Source: Actinomycetota bacterium
Lineage (GTDB): Bacteria; Actinomycetota; Acidimicrobiia; Acidimicrobiales; Ilumatobacteraceae
Length of the DNA: 64,000 nt
Direction: 5' to 3'
NCBI GenBank assembly: GCA_030645675.1
Contig: JAUSLQ010000207.1
Coordinates: 1 to 64,000, forward strand
The notes under the pieces were generated by a model. The model did no database searches. It worked only from the letters and a program-made list of their open reading frames with translations, and was not told where the DNA came from. Shown here piece after piece: positions 27,134 through 36,944 of this stretch; position 1 is the first letter of the stretch; every line of letters begins with the position of its first letter. Position numbers and translations under genes: made by a program.

Positions 27134-27543
27134 GCGTCGATCTCACTCACAACGACGGCGGCTTCGAGGCCGCAGATCAGCTGATCACTCCGATGTCATG
27201 GTGGGCGTCAGCTGCCCGAAATGGTGTGGGCCAGGGCGACCAGCCGACCGACGCAGGCAGAATCGCCGGCGGCCACCGAGTGCTCCCAGCGCGGCGAACA
27301 CCGTCACCAGGTCGGTGGCGTCGGGCGACCGGGACGACGCCATGGAAGGTGACACGTTCGTGGCCAGACGCTGGTGGACTGACGATTTCGACGAATGAAC
27401 TCGAATCCATGCAACACATGGCTTTCGCTGGTCAGCGAACCGCTGGGGCTGGACGGGTCAGGAGAACGAAGGAACGATGATGACCCTAACAGCGTCTCGC
27501 GGCTTCGTTCCTCAGGGTCTCTTCGGTTCGGTAATGGATTGCT

Positions 27544-28045
27544 GTGGCGTCTGGTGGCGGTTGTGACGGTGGATCTGCAGACGTCTCGGTCGGGCCGGCG
27601 GACCGATCCCGCGGGCTCTGTCTCCGTCGTGCACGTTCGGCATGGCTGATGCCGCGTGTCGGCAAGACGGCCACCGCGACACAGCGGTGCCGATCGGTCC
27701 GCCGACTCGACGTTGCATCCGAGCGTGAGATCGTCGAGGCCGACCCGGCGATCATCGCGCGAGACCCGGCACCGTTGCTGATCGACGAGTGGCAACGTGT
27801 CCCCGCTGTGTTCGACGCCTTGCGTCGCCTCGTCGACGACGACCGGACAGGCGGCCGCTTCCTGCTCACCGGATCGGCGTCGACCACCCAGACACATTCC
27901 GGGGCATGACGCATCACCACGCGCCTGGCTCCGCAACGAGCTCGGCGACAACTGCATCGACACCGTCGTGCTCAACACCGGCCCCGAGGCCTACCGACGC
28001 ACCGACGGGGTCGCCGTCGTACCGCTCGCCCTGCTCGTCCCGCTG
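27544..28045 (+). pseudogene. Decayed AAA/DUF4143-type ATPase gene
   Basis: Frame 1: VGKTATATQRCRSVRRLDVASEREIVEADPAIIARDPAPLLIDEWQRVPAVFDALRRLVDDDRTGGRFLLTGSASTTQTHSGA*; frame 2: AWLRNELGDNCIDTVVLNTGPEAYRRTDGVAVVPLALL (typical C-terminus); the middle is missing. Confidence 0.75.
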
Positions 28046-28131
28046 CGCGACCTGGAGGGTTCGATCGCCCACGATCCTCCTCCGGTCGGGAAGCCGGCTG
28101 GAGGAGGATCGCCGAGTCGAGCAGTGGGAGC

Positions 28132-29415
28132 TCAGATCCCTGCGGCAGGCTTGCCGTCGATCGAAACGATGACGCCGTCCTTGACAACCGCCGGCCAGTA
28201 GGTGCCGTTGTAGAGCGAGGTCAACGGTGCGTTACCAGGCGTCTGCGTCGAGTACGGCGGAGCCAGGTCGAGCAGGTCGATGCCGTCGGCGGCCCTCATC
28301 GCGGCGAGCACCGTGGTCGCCGTGATCTCCGACGGCTGAGCGGCTTCGACCGCACCCGCGAACAGTTGGACGGCGAGCCACGACCCGAGCGCATAGAAGT
28401 TCGGCGCCAACTCGTCGCCGACCTCGCTCACGAACTGCTCGATGCCAGGCCCACCGTCTGCGACGGGTCGGAGGTACGAGGCGACCTGGACACCCTCGGC
28501 AGCGTCGCCGATCGTGCCGATGACGTCGTCGGACAGTCCCGGCGCGCACTGGGGAAGGGTCACACCCTGCTGACCGGCAGCGATCAACCAACGGGCCGCC
28601 ATCTCGGGCTGCAGGACGAGCAGGATCGCATCCGCGTTGTCGGCGGCTGACGACACGAGCGGGTTGTAGTCCACTGCCTCCAGCGGCACGGGCACCGTCC
28701 CTTCGACGACCGCTTCTGTGCCCACCAGGGCCTGTTCGGCGAAGGTGGTCGCGAACGCGCCCGCCGGGAGGTCGAAGTAGACGACGGAGATCTTCTTCGC
28801 GCCTCCCGCGGCCAGCATCTTGGCGCAGCCTGCGATCCATGCCGGCGATCCGCCGATCGGGAACGAGTTGACGCCGAGGAAGTCCGTGACGCCGGCGGCG
28901 AAGCTACCGATGTTGGCCATGCCCTGCTCCTCGAGGACGGGGTTGATCGAGTCCGGGTTCGCGGAGGCGCCACCGACGACCGCCACTGCACCCTGCTCGG
29001 ACGCCTGTCGGGCACAGTCCGCTGCGCCGTTGGGGTCGGACCCGTCGTCGCAGACGATCACCTCGATCGGGCGGCCCATCACACCCCCGCGCTCGTTGAG
29101 GGCCGCCGCGGCCGCCGAAACGGCATCTGCCGCGGCCTGGGTGTTCGACTGCCCTGCCGACTCGGTCCGCACGATCGTCATGATCTTGATCGGCTCACCG
29201 CTCGCCGGCGCCACGGTCTCGGCAGGTGCGTCGGTCTCGGCGGGCGCGTCGGTCTCGGCGGGGGTGTCCGTCGCCGCTGGTGGCTCCGTCGCCGACGTTT
29301 CCTCCGCGCCCGTCGTTGACTGCGTCGACGAGCCGCTGTCGTCGTCGCTCGAGCAGGCGGCGAGGACGAGCGCCACCGCCACTGCAACAGATGTGAGCTT
29401 TCTCCGTGCTGTCAT
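28132..29415 (-). CDS. ABC transporter substrate-binding lipoprotein (Leu/Ile/Val type)
   Basis: Lipobox LAACSSDDDS, linker, IKIMTIVRTESAG; adjacent to liv genes. Confidence 0.85.
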   Translation of the reverse strand: MTARRKLTSVAVAVALVLAACSSDDDSGSSTQSTTGAEETSATEPPAATDTPAETDAPAETDAPAETVAPASGEPIKIMTIVRTESAGQSNTQAAADAVSAAAAALNERGGVMGRPIEVIVCDDGSDPNGAADCARQASEQGAVAVVGGASANPDSINPVLEEQGMANIGSFAAGVTDFLGVNSFPIGGSPAWIAGCAKMLAAGGAKKISVVYFDLPAGAFATTFAEQALVGTEAVVEGTVPVPLEAVDYNPLVSSAADNADAILLVLQPEMAARWLIAAGQQGVTLPQCAPGLSDDVIGTIGDAAEGVQVASYLRPVADGGPGIEQFVSEVGDELAPNFYALGSWLAVQLFAGAVEAAQPSEITATTVLAAMRAADGIDLLDLAPPYSTQTPGNAPLTSLYNGTYWPAVVKDGVIVSIDGKPAAGI

Positions 29416-30170
29416 TGTCTCCCCTGTTGGTCTGAGTCTGCGGTCGCAGACACACTTGTGCGCGTCGGGTCACCGGTCGAGGTGGTGGCGCCGAATGCGA
29501 GGTACAGCTCGGCGAGCGCCGTCGGGTTCGACCGCAGCTCGTCGGCGGAGCCGGAGAGCACGACGCGTCCGCGTACGAGGACCGAGACCCGGTCGACGAC
29601 GGACAACGCCTTGTCAACGTGCTGCTCCACGAGCAGCACGGCCACGCCCCTGTCAGCCGCGGCACGGACAGCGACCAGCAGCCGGTCGACGACGAGTGGT
29701 GCGAGCCCCAACGACAGCTCGTCGGCCAGCAGCACACGCGGACGGCGGGCGAGAGCGCGGGCGAGGGTGAGCATCTGCTGCTGGCCGCCCGACAGCAGGC
29801 CCGCTCGGCGCGCGAGGTGCGGGCCGAGCTCCGGAAAGAGCTCCAGCACGTCCCCGATCGACGCGCCGCCAGCCCGCAGGTTGTCCTTCACGGTCTGGCC
29901 CATGAACACGGATCGCTCCTCCGTGATGAGTGCCATGCCCTGACGGGCGCGACGGTGGAGGGGTGCCGTGGTCTCGCGGCCTGCCACCCGCACCGCGCCG
30001 CGGATCGCGCGCAGCTCACCTGCGAGAGTCAGCAGTGTCGTCGTCTTCCCTGCACCGTTCGGGCCGAGCAGCAGGTGCACCTCGCCGGGTTCGACGGCAA
30101 GGTGCAGGTCACGGACGATCGGCACGCCGGCATACCCGGCATCGACGCCGACGGCTTCGAGGGCGGTCAC
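29412..30170 (-). CDS. ABC transporter ATP-binding protein (LivF-like)
   Basis: LLGPNGAGKTTTLLTLAG, LSGGQQQMLTLARAL, LLADELSLGLAP. Confidence 0.9.
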   Translation of the reverse strand: MTALEAVGVDAGYAGVPIVRDLHLAVEPGEVHLLLGPNGAGKTTTLLTLAGELRAIRGAVRVAGRETTAPLHRRARQGMALITEERSVFMGQTVKDNLRAGGASIGDVLELFPELGPHLARRAGLLSGGQQQMLTLARALARRPRVLLADELSLGLAPLVVDRLLVAVRAAADRGVAVLLVEQHVDKALSVVDRVSVLVRGRVVLSGSADELRSNPTALAELYLAFGATTSTGDPTRTSVSATADSDQQGRQ

Positions 30171-32911
30171 AGCGGCACCTCGTCACGGGTGCATCCATCG
30201 GACGGCGCCACGAGGCTGCCATCTGCGCCCGACTCACCGGCGATCTCCTCCGGGTCGGCCAGCACTCCCAGATATGCAGCCATGACCGCGGGGTCACGCT
30301 GGATCTCCTGCGGGGTGCCGGACGCGATGGTCCGGCCGGCGTCGAGCACCGTGACGCGGTCGCAGATGCTCATCACCACCTCCATGTCGTGCTCGACCAA
30401 GAGGATCGCCAGCCCGGACTCGTCGGCGAGGCGGCGGATCAGCGTCGCGAGCTCCCGGCTCTCGACGTCGTCGAGCCCTGCAGCGGGCTCGTCGAGGAGG
30501 AGAACCGAGGGGGAGGTGCTCACGGCGCGGGCGATGGAGAGGAGCCGGCGCCGGCCGTACGGCAGGTCGGTGGGCAGGCGATCGAGGTCCGGTTCGAGCT
30601 CGAGGATGCGGACCGCTTGGGCCGCCTGCCCGTCCAGCACGCGGCGGGGGCACCAGAACGGATCGGAGAGCCACCGCCACTGCGAGCGACCGTCGGAGGC
30701 GGCGAGCAGGTTCTCGCGCACCGTCAGGTCGTCGAACAGCTCGAGCGACTGGAAGGTCCGGGTGATACCACCGCGCGCCCGTGCGGCCGGCGACATCCTC
30801 GTCAGGTCCTGGTCTCCGAGATGCATCGAGCCCGCGAACGGACGGCTGTAGCCGGTGATCGCGTCGATGAGGGTCGTCTTGCCGGCACCGTTCGGGCCGA
30901 TGAGGCCGACGACGTGACCGGGGGCGACCTCGAGGCTCACCTCGTCCAGGGCACTCACGCCGCCGAACCGCACGGTGACATCCCTGACCGCCAAGGTCCG
31001 TGGCGTACATCGCTGCCAGGTGCCGGGTTCGCCCGAACCGCCCAGACCCGCGGCGGCATGCCGCAACCGGCGGGTCATCCTCGCAGCCAGTGCAGCCGGG
31101 ACGCGTGCAAGTCCGTCCGGGGACCACATCAGCATCAGGACCAGGGCCGAGCTCGTGATCAGCGTTGCCCACTTGTTGAGATCGAGTGTGTGCTGCAACA
31201 GCTCCGTGACCAGCCCACCGGCGAGCAGCGCTCCTCCGATGAGCGCTCCCGTCACGAAGCCGGCGCCACCGAGCACGGTGAGCACGACGGCGTTCATCGA
31301 TGCGAAGACCCCGTATTGGTCGAATCGGACGTTCGGGAGTCGGAACGCGAGCAGCGCTCCTCCCGCTGCGGCGATGAATGAGCCGACGGCGAATGCGTAC
31401 ACCTTCGCCCCCATCACGCTGATGCCGAGCGAGGCAGCGGCGCGTTCGTTGGCCCGGGTGGCGAGCAGTCGCCGTCCCGACGGCGCCCCTCGGAGGTTCA
31501 CCACCCCGAGGGCGAGGAGCGAGAACACCACGAACACCACGACCGCGTAGCGGTTCGGGTGGGTGATCGAGAACACGCTCCAACCGAAGATCGTGGGCTC
31601 GTCGACGACGGTGCCCACGAAGCCGCCGGTCCAGTCCCGGTTGAACAGGATCAGCTGCTCGACGGCAAGCGCCAGACCGAGCGTGGAGATGGCGAGGAAG
31701 AGACCTCGGGTACGCAGGGCGGGCAGGGAGAACACGATCCCGACGGGCACCGCAACGACCATGCCGGCGAGCACGGCGACCGGGAAGGGCAGCCCGTGGG
31801 TGTCGGCCAACCGCGACGCCACGAACGCACCGAGGCCGGCGAGCGCGTACTGGCCGAGGCTCAGTTGGCCCGCGAGGCCGGTGACGACGACGATCGACAG
31901 GCACACGATCGCAGCGAGCAGGCTCGTCGTCGCCGCGATCGCGAGATCCTCCGACGCGAATCCCAGGCCGACGGCGCCGAGCACGACGAGCAGGACGCGC
32001 ACCCAACCCGCAGCGAGCGATCGGCCCACCATCGGCAGCTTCTCGATGATGTGGCCCCGGACCGGGAGCGACCGCCCACGAACGATGAGGACGGCCACGA
32101 TGACGAGGAAGGGGGCGGAGCGGGCCCACCCCTGCTTGGTCACGTAGTTGCCGAGGAGCGACTCTGCGATCCCCAGTCCGAGGCCACCCAGTAGGGTCAA
32201 CGGGAACGACGCGAAGCCGCCGACGAGTGCAGCGGCGAGCGCCGGGACGATGAGCAGCGTGAGGTTCCCCGGCAGTCCGGTGATCGGGACGATCAGCACG
32301 CCGGCGAGTGCGGCGAGCATCGCACCGAGCGCCCAGTTGGCCGTGGCGACGAGGTCCGGGGAGATCCCGAGGGCACCGGCGGCGCGCCGGTTCTCGGCAA
32401 CGGACGACGTCCAGATCCCGAAGGTGGTGAAGCGGTACGCAGCCCACAGGACCATCGCGAGCACGATCGAGATGCCGAGCAGCCAGATCCGGTCGGACGA
32501 CACGACGATCTCGTCCGTCAAGTTGACCGGCGTCGTCGGCAGGAACGAGGGGACCAATCGCATGTCGGTGCCGTAGCGCAGGATCGACGCCGATTGGATG
32601 ATGCCGAGCAGGCCGAGGGTTGCGACCACGCGGGCGAGTGGCGAGGACGTCCGCAGCGGTCGCATCACCACGAGGTGGATCGCTGCCCCGATCACCCCGG
32701 TGATCAGGATGGAGACCATCGCTGCGGGAAGGGCGCTCATGCCCCCGTCGCGCAGCTCGCCGAAGGTGGAGCCGGCGAACAGGGCGAGGGCTCCCTGGGC
32801 GAAGTTCAAGATCCCCGAGCCCCGGTAGATGAGGACCAGGCCCTGGGCGGCGATGGCGTAGATCGCTCCCACGCCGATACCGAGCACGGCGAAGCGCAGC
32901 ACGTCCTGCAT
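30167..32911 (-). CDS. ABC transporter permease-permease-ATPase triple fusion (LivH-LivM-LivG)
   Basis: LivH-like N-terminus (AVLGIGVGAIYAIAAQGLVLIYRGSGILNFAQG), LivM-like middle (IVVVTGLAGQLSLGQYALAGLGAFVA), ABC ATPase C-terminus (GPNGAGKTTLIDAITGYSRP..LLLDEPAAGLD); 914 aa in one frame. Confidence 0.9.
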   Translation of the reverse strand: MQDVLRFAVLGIGVGAIYAIAAQGLVLIYRGSGILNFAQGALALFAGSTFGELRDGGMSALPAAMVSILITGVIGAAIHLVVMRPLRTSSPLARVVATLGLLGIIQSASILRYGTDMRLVPSFLPTTPVNLTDEIVVSSDRIWLLGISIVLAMVLWAAYRFTTFGIWTSSVAENRRAAGALGISPDLVATANWALGAMLAALAGVLIVPITGLPGNLTLLIVPALAAALVGGFASFPLTLLGGLGLGIAESLLGNYVTKQGWARSAPFLVIVAVLIVRGRSLPVRGHIIEKLPMVGRSLAAGWVRVLLVVLGAVGLGFASEDLAIAATTSLLAAIVCLSIVVVTGLAGQLSLGQYALAGLGAFVASRLADTHGLPFPVAVLAGMVVAVPVGIVFSLPALRTRGLFLAISTLGLALAVEQLILFNRDWTGGFVGTVVDEPTIFGWSVFSITHPNRYAVVVFVVFSLLALGVVNLRGAPSGRRLLATRANERAAASLGISVMGAKVYAFAVGSFIAAAGGALLAFRLPNVRFDQYGVFASMNAVVLTVLGGAGFVTGALIGGALLAGGLVTELLQHTLDLNKWATLITSSALVLMLMWSPDGLARVPAALAARMTRRLRHAAAGLGGSGEPGTWQRCTPRTLAVRDVTVRFGGVSALDEVSLEVAPGHVVGLIGPNGAGKTTLIDAITGYSRPFAGSMHLGDQDLTRMSPAARARGGITRTFQSLELFDDLTVRENLLAASDGRSQWRWLSDPFWCPRRVLDGQAAQAVRILELEPDLDRLPTDLPYGRRRLLSIARAVSTSPSVLLLDEPAAGLDDVESRELATLIRRLADESGLAILLVEHDMEVVMSICDRVTVLDAGRTIASGTPQEIQRDPAVMAAYLGVLADPEEIAGESGADGSLVAPSDGCTRDEVPL

Positions 32912-32920
32912 CGACTGACC

Positions 32921-33097
32921 TCAGCGCCCGGCCGGGAGGTGCAGATCAGCAGCGGAATGCCACGAGCGCGTCGGCACCTCGCGGTAGAGCCCCGGCGCCT
33001 CGAGGAGCCGGTCGAACTGCCGCTGCCCCTTCAGGTCCACCTCGGCGAGCGCGGCGTCGAAGCGCGCCGGCGGATCGTTCGAATCGATGCTCCCCAT
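32921..33097 (-). CDS. Small ORF (58 aa) heading the transporter operon
   Basis: MGSIDSNDPPARFDAALAEVDLKGQRQFDRLLEAPGLYREVPTRSWHSAADLHLPAGR*; absent from the ORF track (<60 aa); stop 9 nt before LivHMG start; promoter-like motif 34 nt upstream. Confidence 0.5.
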   Translation of the reverse strand: MGSIDSNDPPARFDAALAEVDLKGQRQFDRLLEAPGLYREVPTRSWHSAADLHLPAGR

Positions 33098-33130
33098 GCC
33101 ACCCCCCGGCGACCGACCCCGGACGGGTCG

Positions 33131-33162
33131 CTAATGGCACACTATACGAGACTTATGTGACA
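33131..33162. promoter_or_regulatory. Putative promoter/operator, copy A
   Basis: CTAATGGCACACTATACGAGACTTATGTGACA; matches copy B at 47484 at 25 of 29 positions. Confidence 0.7.
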
Positions 33163-33285
33163 TACAACCCCGAGCGTCGTCCAGGGCCCGATCCGATGCT
33201 CGCCGGCGACGCCAGGCGCATCGGCCGCGGCCACCCCCTCCCGGTCAGGGGCCCGATCGCTCCCGATCAGCGGGAGGACTGTCGC

Positions 33286-34077
33286 TCACGTCGAGCGACT
33301 TCCCGCCCGAGTGTCGTCTGAGTAGCCCAGCTCGGCAGAGATCGTCGACGAGGCGGCAAGGAGGAGGTCGATGATCTGGAGGCGGTCGTCGCCGCCGATG
33401 CTCTTGTGCGGAGTGACGACACCGATCACGAGTGACACGTTCCCGAACGCGTCGAAGACGGGGGCAGCGAAGCCCTCGATCCCAAGCACGGGCGTGTTGG
33501 ACACGACACAGACCCGCCGTTCGCGGATGGTCGCCAACTCGTCGGCGAGGGTGTCGTAACCGACGTCCTCCGGCACACCACCGCCGCGCTGGGCCAGGAG
33601 CACCGGCTCGGTCACGTCGCGCGGGAGAAACGCGAGGAACACCCGACCGACCGACGACCACAGCGGGAGCGAGCCACCCACCCGCACGGTGACGCTCATC
33701 GGGTGACGTCCGATCTCCCATCGGATCAGCACCGGGCCGGCCTCGCCCCAGGCGGCCAGGTTCACCGAGTGGCCGGAGCGGTCGCGCAGATCGGCGATGT
33801 GGGGGCCGGCGATGTTGGCCTCGTCGGTGCGGCGGAACGCCTCGGCACCGAGCCGACGGGCAGCCGGACCGAGGTCGTAGAGGCCCGTCGCTGCCGACTG
33901 GACCACCACACCGACGCGGCACAGGCTGACGAGGTAACGGTGGACCTTGCTGGCCGGCATGCCGGCGAGGCCGGCTATCTTGGAGAGCGACGCCGCTCCG
34001 CCGCAGGCCTCGAGGGCCTCGAGGACCGCCATCGCGATCTCGACCGACTGGATCCCGCGACGCTGAGGTTCGACCAT
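33286..34077 (-). CDS. IclR-family transcriptional regulator
   Basis: VEIAMAVLEALEACGGAASLSKIAGLAGMPASKVHRYLVSLCRVGVV HTH plus IclR effector domain; alternative start 34086. Confidence 0.85.
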   Translation of the reverse strand: MVEPQRRGIQSVEIAMAVLEALEACGGAASLSKIAGLAGMPASKVHRYLVSLCRVGVVVQSAATGLYDLGPAARRLGAEAFRRTDEANIAGPHIADLRDRSGHSVNLAAWGEAGPVLIRWEIGRHPMSVTVRVGGSLPLWSSVGRVFLAFLPRDVTEPVLLAQRGGGVPEDVGYDTLADELATIRERRVCVVSNTPVLGIEGFAAPVFDAFGNVSLVIGVVTPHKSIGGDDRLQIIDLLLAASSTISAELGYSDDTRAGSRST

Positions 34078-34126
34078 ACGGCCCATTGTGGCCGCCCCGG
34101 CCGACGTCGCGCCGCTCACCGGCGAG

Positions 34127-36106
34127 CTACCCGTCCAGTTCGGCGCGACTGCGCCACTCCGCCGCGGCAGCGGCGATCGAAATGACCGCTCCGGGGTCGT
34201 CAACAGCGCTCGTGTCGAGGACCTCGTCCACTGCCGAGCCGGCGAACAGGCGCTGGACGGGGATCTCGAGGCGCTTGCCGGTCAGGGTGTGAGGCAGGCG
34301 GTCGACCACGATGACGTGATCCGGGTTGTGGCGGGGGCTGAGCGACGAGCGCAGTCGGGTGCGGATCCGCACCTCCAACCCCTCGATGTCGTGACCTGGA
34401 GAGGGCTGGACGAGGACGATCAGCTCGCCGCGTGGCCTGGCCGCGCTCGTCGTGTCGATCACGAGTGAGTCGGCAACCTCGGGCATGGTGTCCATGACCC
34501 CGTAGAAGTCCGAGGTGCCCATGCGGACACCGCCCCGGTTGAGGGTCGCATCCGAGCGGCCATACACGACGCTCGAGCCGTCGGCGTCGAAGCGGATCCA
34601 GTCACCGTGCCGCCATACACCCGGATACATCTCGAAGTAGGTGCTGCGGTACCTGGCGTCACCCGGGTCGTCCCAGAACTTCACCGGCATCGACGGCATC
34701 GGCTGGCGGACGACCAGCTCGCCGGTGTCTCCGACGATGGGCTGCCCGCCGGGGTCGAAGGACGTCACGTCGACCCCGAGGCACGGCGCCTGCATGGCGC
34801 CCGCCTTCACCGGCAGCCAGGAGGTGGCGCCGACGAACGCGCTCACGACGTCGGTGCCGCCGCAGATCGGAGCGATGAAGAGGTCTGGCCCGAACTGGTC
34901 AGCCAGCCATCCGTACCCGCTCACCGGCAAGGGCGATCCGGAGGAGACCACCGTTCGGAGCCGGGAGAGGTCACGGTCGCGGCACGGTTGGTGCCCGTCG
35001 CGGAGGGCGTTCTGGATGAACCCGGCGCTCAGACCGAGGACCGAGGCCTTCGAGTCGGCGGCGATGTCCCACAGCCGCTCCGGAGACGGGTACGTCGGGC
35101 TGCCGTCGTAGATGACGATGGAGGCCCCGACGAGGAGGCCTCCGACGAGGATGTTCCACACGACCCAGGCGGTGCTGCTCCACCAGAAGAAGCGGTCATC
35201 CGGTGTCATGCCGAGCTGCAGCCGATGGAGCTTGTGGTGCTCGAGCATCACGCCACCGTGGCCGTGGACCATCGACTTCGGACGCCCGGTCGTGCCCGAC
35301 GTGTAGACGATCCAGAGCGGATGGTCGAACGGCACCGGCGTCGGTGAGAGCGGCTCGTCGGTCGGCGCGAGGAGATCCGACCACGCAAGGGCGCCTGGGA
35401 TCTCCTCGCCACCCGGGATCTGGACGACGTGCTGCACGGTGACCAGGTCGGCGTGGAGCTGACGGACCACGTCGCTGCGGTCGTGCCAGACCCCGTGGTA
35501 GCGATACCCGGAGACGGCCAGCAGCACCGTGGGTGTCACCTGGCCCAGGCGGTCGAGCACGCTGCGCTCGCCGAACTCGGGAGGTGTGACCGTCCAGATC
35601 GCTCCGAGCGACGCCGTGGCGAGGAAGGCGACGAGGGTCTCGATCCGGTTCGGGAGGTAGGCCGCGACACGGTCGCCGACACCGACACCGAGCCGGCGCA
35701 ACCCGCCTGCGGCGCGCCGCACCTGGTCGGCGAGATCGTCCCACGAGACGCTGGTCCGATCGAGCTCGGTGTGGACCTCGACGGCGATCTCCGGGCCGCG
35801 CCGCCGCAGAGCCATGTCGACGTAGTTGAGGGTGCCCCCCGGAAACCAGGTCGCGCCAGGCATCGATGCGTCGACGAGGGCCGCGCCCGGCTCGCTGTGC
35901 CAGGCCACGCGGGCGTCCCGAGCCACAGCGGACCAGAACCCGCCGAGGTCGCGGACGGACCAGCGCCAGAGCGCGCCGTAGTCGCCGACGGCGACACCCG
36001 CGGCACCCGGCAGGAAGCGGGCGAACTCCGCCAGCGGAGAGGCCTCGACCGCGGCCGGCCGCGGCGACCACACGACATCGCCCTCTTGGAGCGGGCGCGG
36101 CGACAT
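34127..36106 (-). CDS. Acetoacetate-CoA ligase (acetoacetyl-CoA synthetase)
   Basis: 659 aa; LWIVYTSGTTGRPKSMVHGHGG AMP-binding motif, N-terminal NYVDMAL, FFWWSSTAWVVWN. Confidence 0.85.
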   Translation of the reverse strand: MSPRPLQEGDVVWSPRPAAVEASPLAEFARFLPGAAGVAVGDYGALWRWSVRDLGGFWSAVARDARVAWHSEPGAALVDASMPGATWFPGGTLNYVDMALRRRGPEIAVEVHTELDRTSVSWDDLADQVRRAAGGLRRLGVGVGDRVAAYLPNRIETLVAFLATASLGAIWTVTPPEFGERSVLDRLGQVTPTVLLAVSGYRYHGVWHDRSDVVRQLHADLVTVQHVVQIPGGEEIPGALAWSDLLAPTDEPLSPTPVPFDHPLWIVYTSGTTGRPKSMVHGHGGVMLEHHKLHRLQLGMTPDDRFFWWSSTAWVVWNILVGGLLVGASIVIYDGSPTYPSPERLWDIAADSKASVLGLSAGFIQNALRDGHQPCRDRDLSRLRTVVSSGSPLPVSGYGWLADQFGPDLFIAPICGGTDVVSAFVGATSWLPVKAGAMQAPCLGVDVTSFDPGGQPIVGDTGELVVRQPMPSMPVKFWDDPGDARYRSTYFEMYPGVWRHGDWIRFDADGSSVVYGRSDATLNRGGVRMGTSDFYGVMDTMPEVADSLVIDTTSAARPRGELIVLVQPSPGHDIEGLEVRIRTRLRSSLSPRHNPDHVIVVDRLPHTLTGKRLEIPVQRLFAGSAVDEVLDTSAVDDPGAVISIAAAAAEWRSRAELDG

Positions 36107-36107
36107 C

Positions 36108-36944
36108 TCAGGCCCCGACGAGGCGCGTCGTCATCGAGCCGATGCCATCGATGCTGGTGACGATCTCGTCGCCGGGCTGCAGGTATTCGGGCGGATCCTG
36201 GATCATCCCCACACCACTGCTCGTGCCCGTGAAGATGATGTCCCCCGGCAGCAGGGTCACGATCTTGGACAGCTCGACGATGATGTTCGGCACGCTGAAG
36301 ATCAGCCGGTCGGTCGTGAAGTCCTGACGGGTGCGGCCGTTGATGACGCAACGCACGTGCATGGTGTCGGGGTCCGCGAACTCGTCCGTGGTGACGAGGA
36401 CCGGGCCCGTCGGCCCGAAGCCTGGCAGCGACTTGGCCAGGCTGAACTGCGGCCGGTCGTAGTTCAGCTGCAGCACCCTGTCGGAGAGGTCCTGCCCGAT
36501 CGTGAAGCCGGCGATGGCGTCCCACGCGTGTTCGGGTGGGATCAGATGGCCACCGGTGCCGACGACGATGACCAGCTCCGCCTCCCAGTCGATCGACGCC
36601 GACGGGAGGACGACCACGGTGTTCGGTCCCGTGATGCACGTCGGGAACTTCGTGAACACGACCGGCGTGGTGGGGCGCGTTGCGCGCGCTTCCTCCACAT
36701 GGTCCAGGTAGTTCGCCCCGACACCGAACACCTGGCGCGGCTCGGGTGAGGGCGCGCCGAGCGTTGCCGGATCGACGGTGAGCGGTGTGCCCGTCGCCGA
36801 CGGAACCCAGTCCCGGAACGCCGACCACTGGTCGTAGACGGAGCGCATCGACGGCCCGAACCGCCCTTCACTGGCCATCTCGACGTCGATGACACCGTCG
36901 TCGGTGGCGACAGCGGCACGTCCGTGCACATTGGCGAGCTTCAT
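36108..36944 (-). CDS. Fumarylacetoacetate hydrolase family protein
   Basis: VFGVGANYLDHVEEA, DWEAELVIVVG, FTIGQDLSDR, GDIIFTGTSSGVG. Confidence 0.88.
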   Translation of the reverse strand: MKLANVHGRAAVATDDGVIDVEMASEGRFGPSMRSVYDQWSAFRDWVPSATGTPLTVDPATLGAPSPEPRQVFGVGANYLDHVEEARATRPTTPVVFTKFPTCITGPNTVVVLPSASIDWEAELVIVVGTGGHLIPPEHAWDAIAGFTIGQDLSDRVLQLNYDRPQFSLAKSLPGFGPTGPVLVTTDEFADPDTMHVRCVINGRTRQDFTTDRLIFSVPNIIVELSKIVTLLPGDIIFTGTSSGVGMIQDPPEYLQPGDEIVTSIDGIGSMTTRLVGA

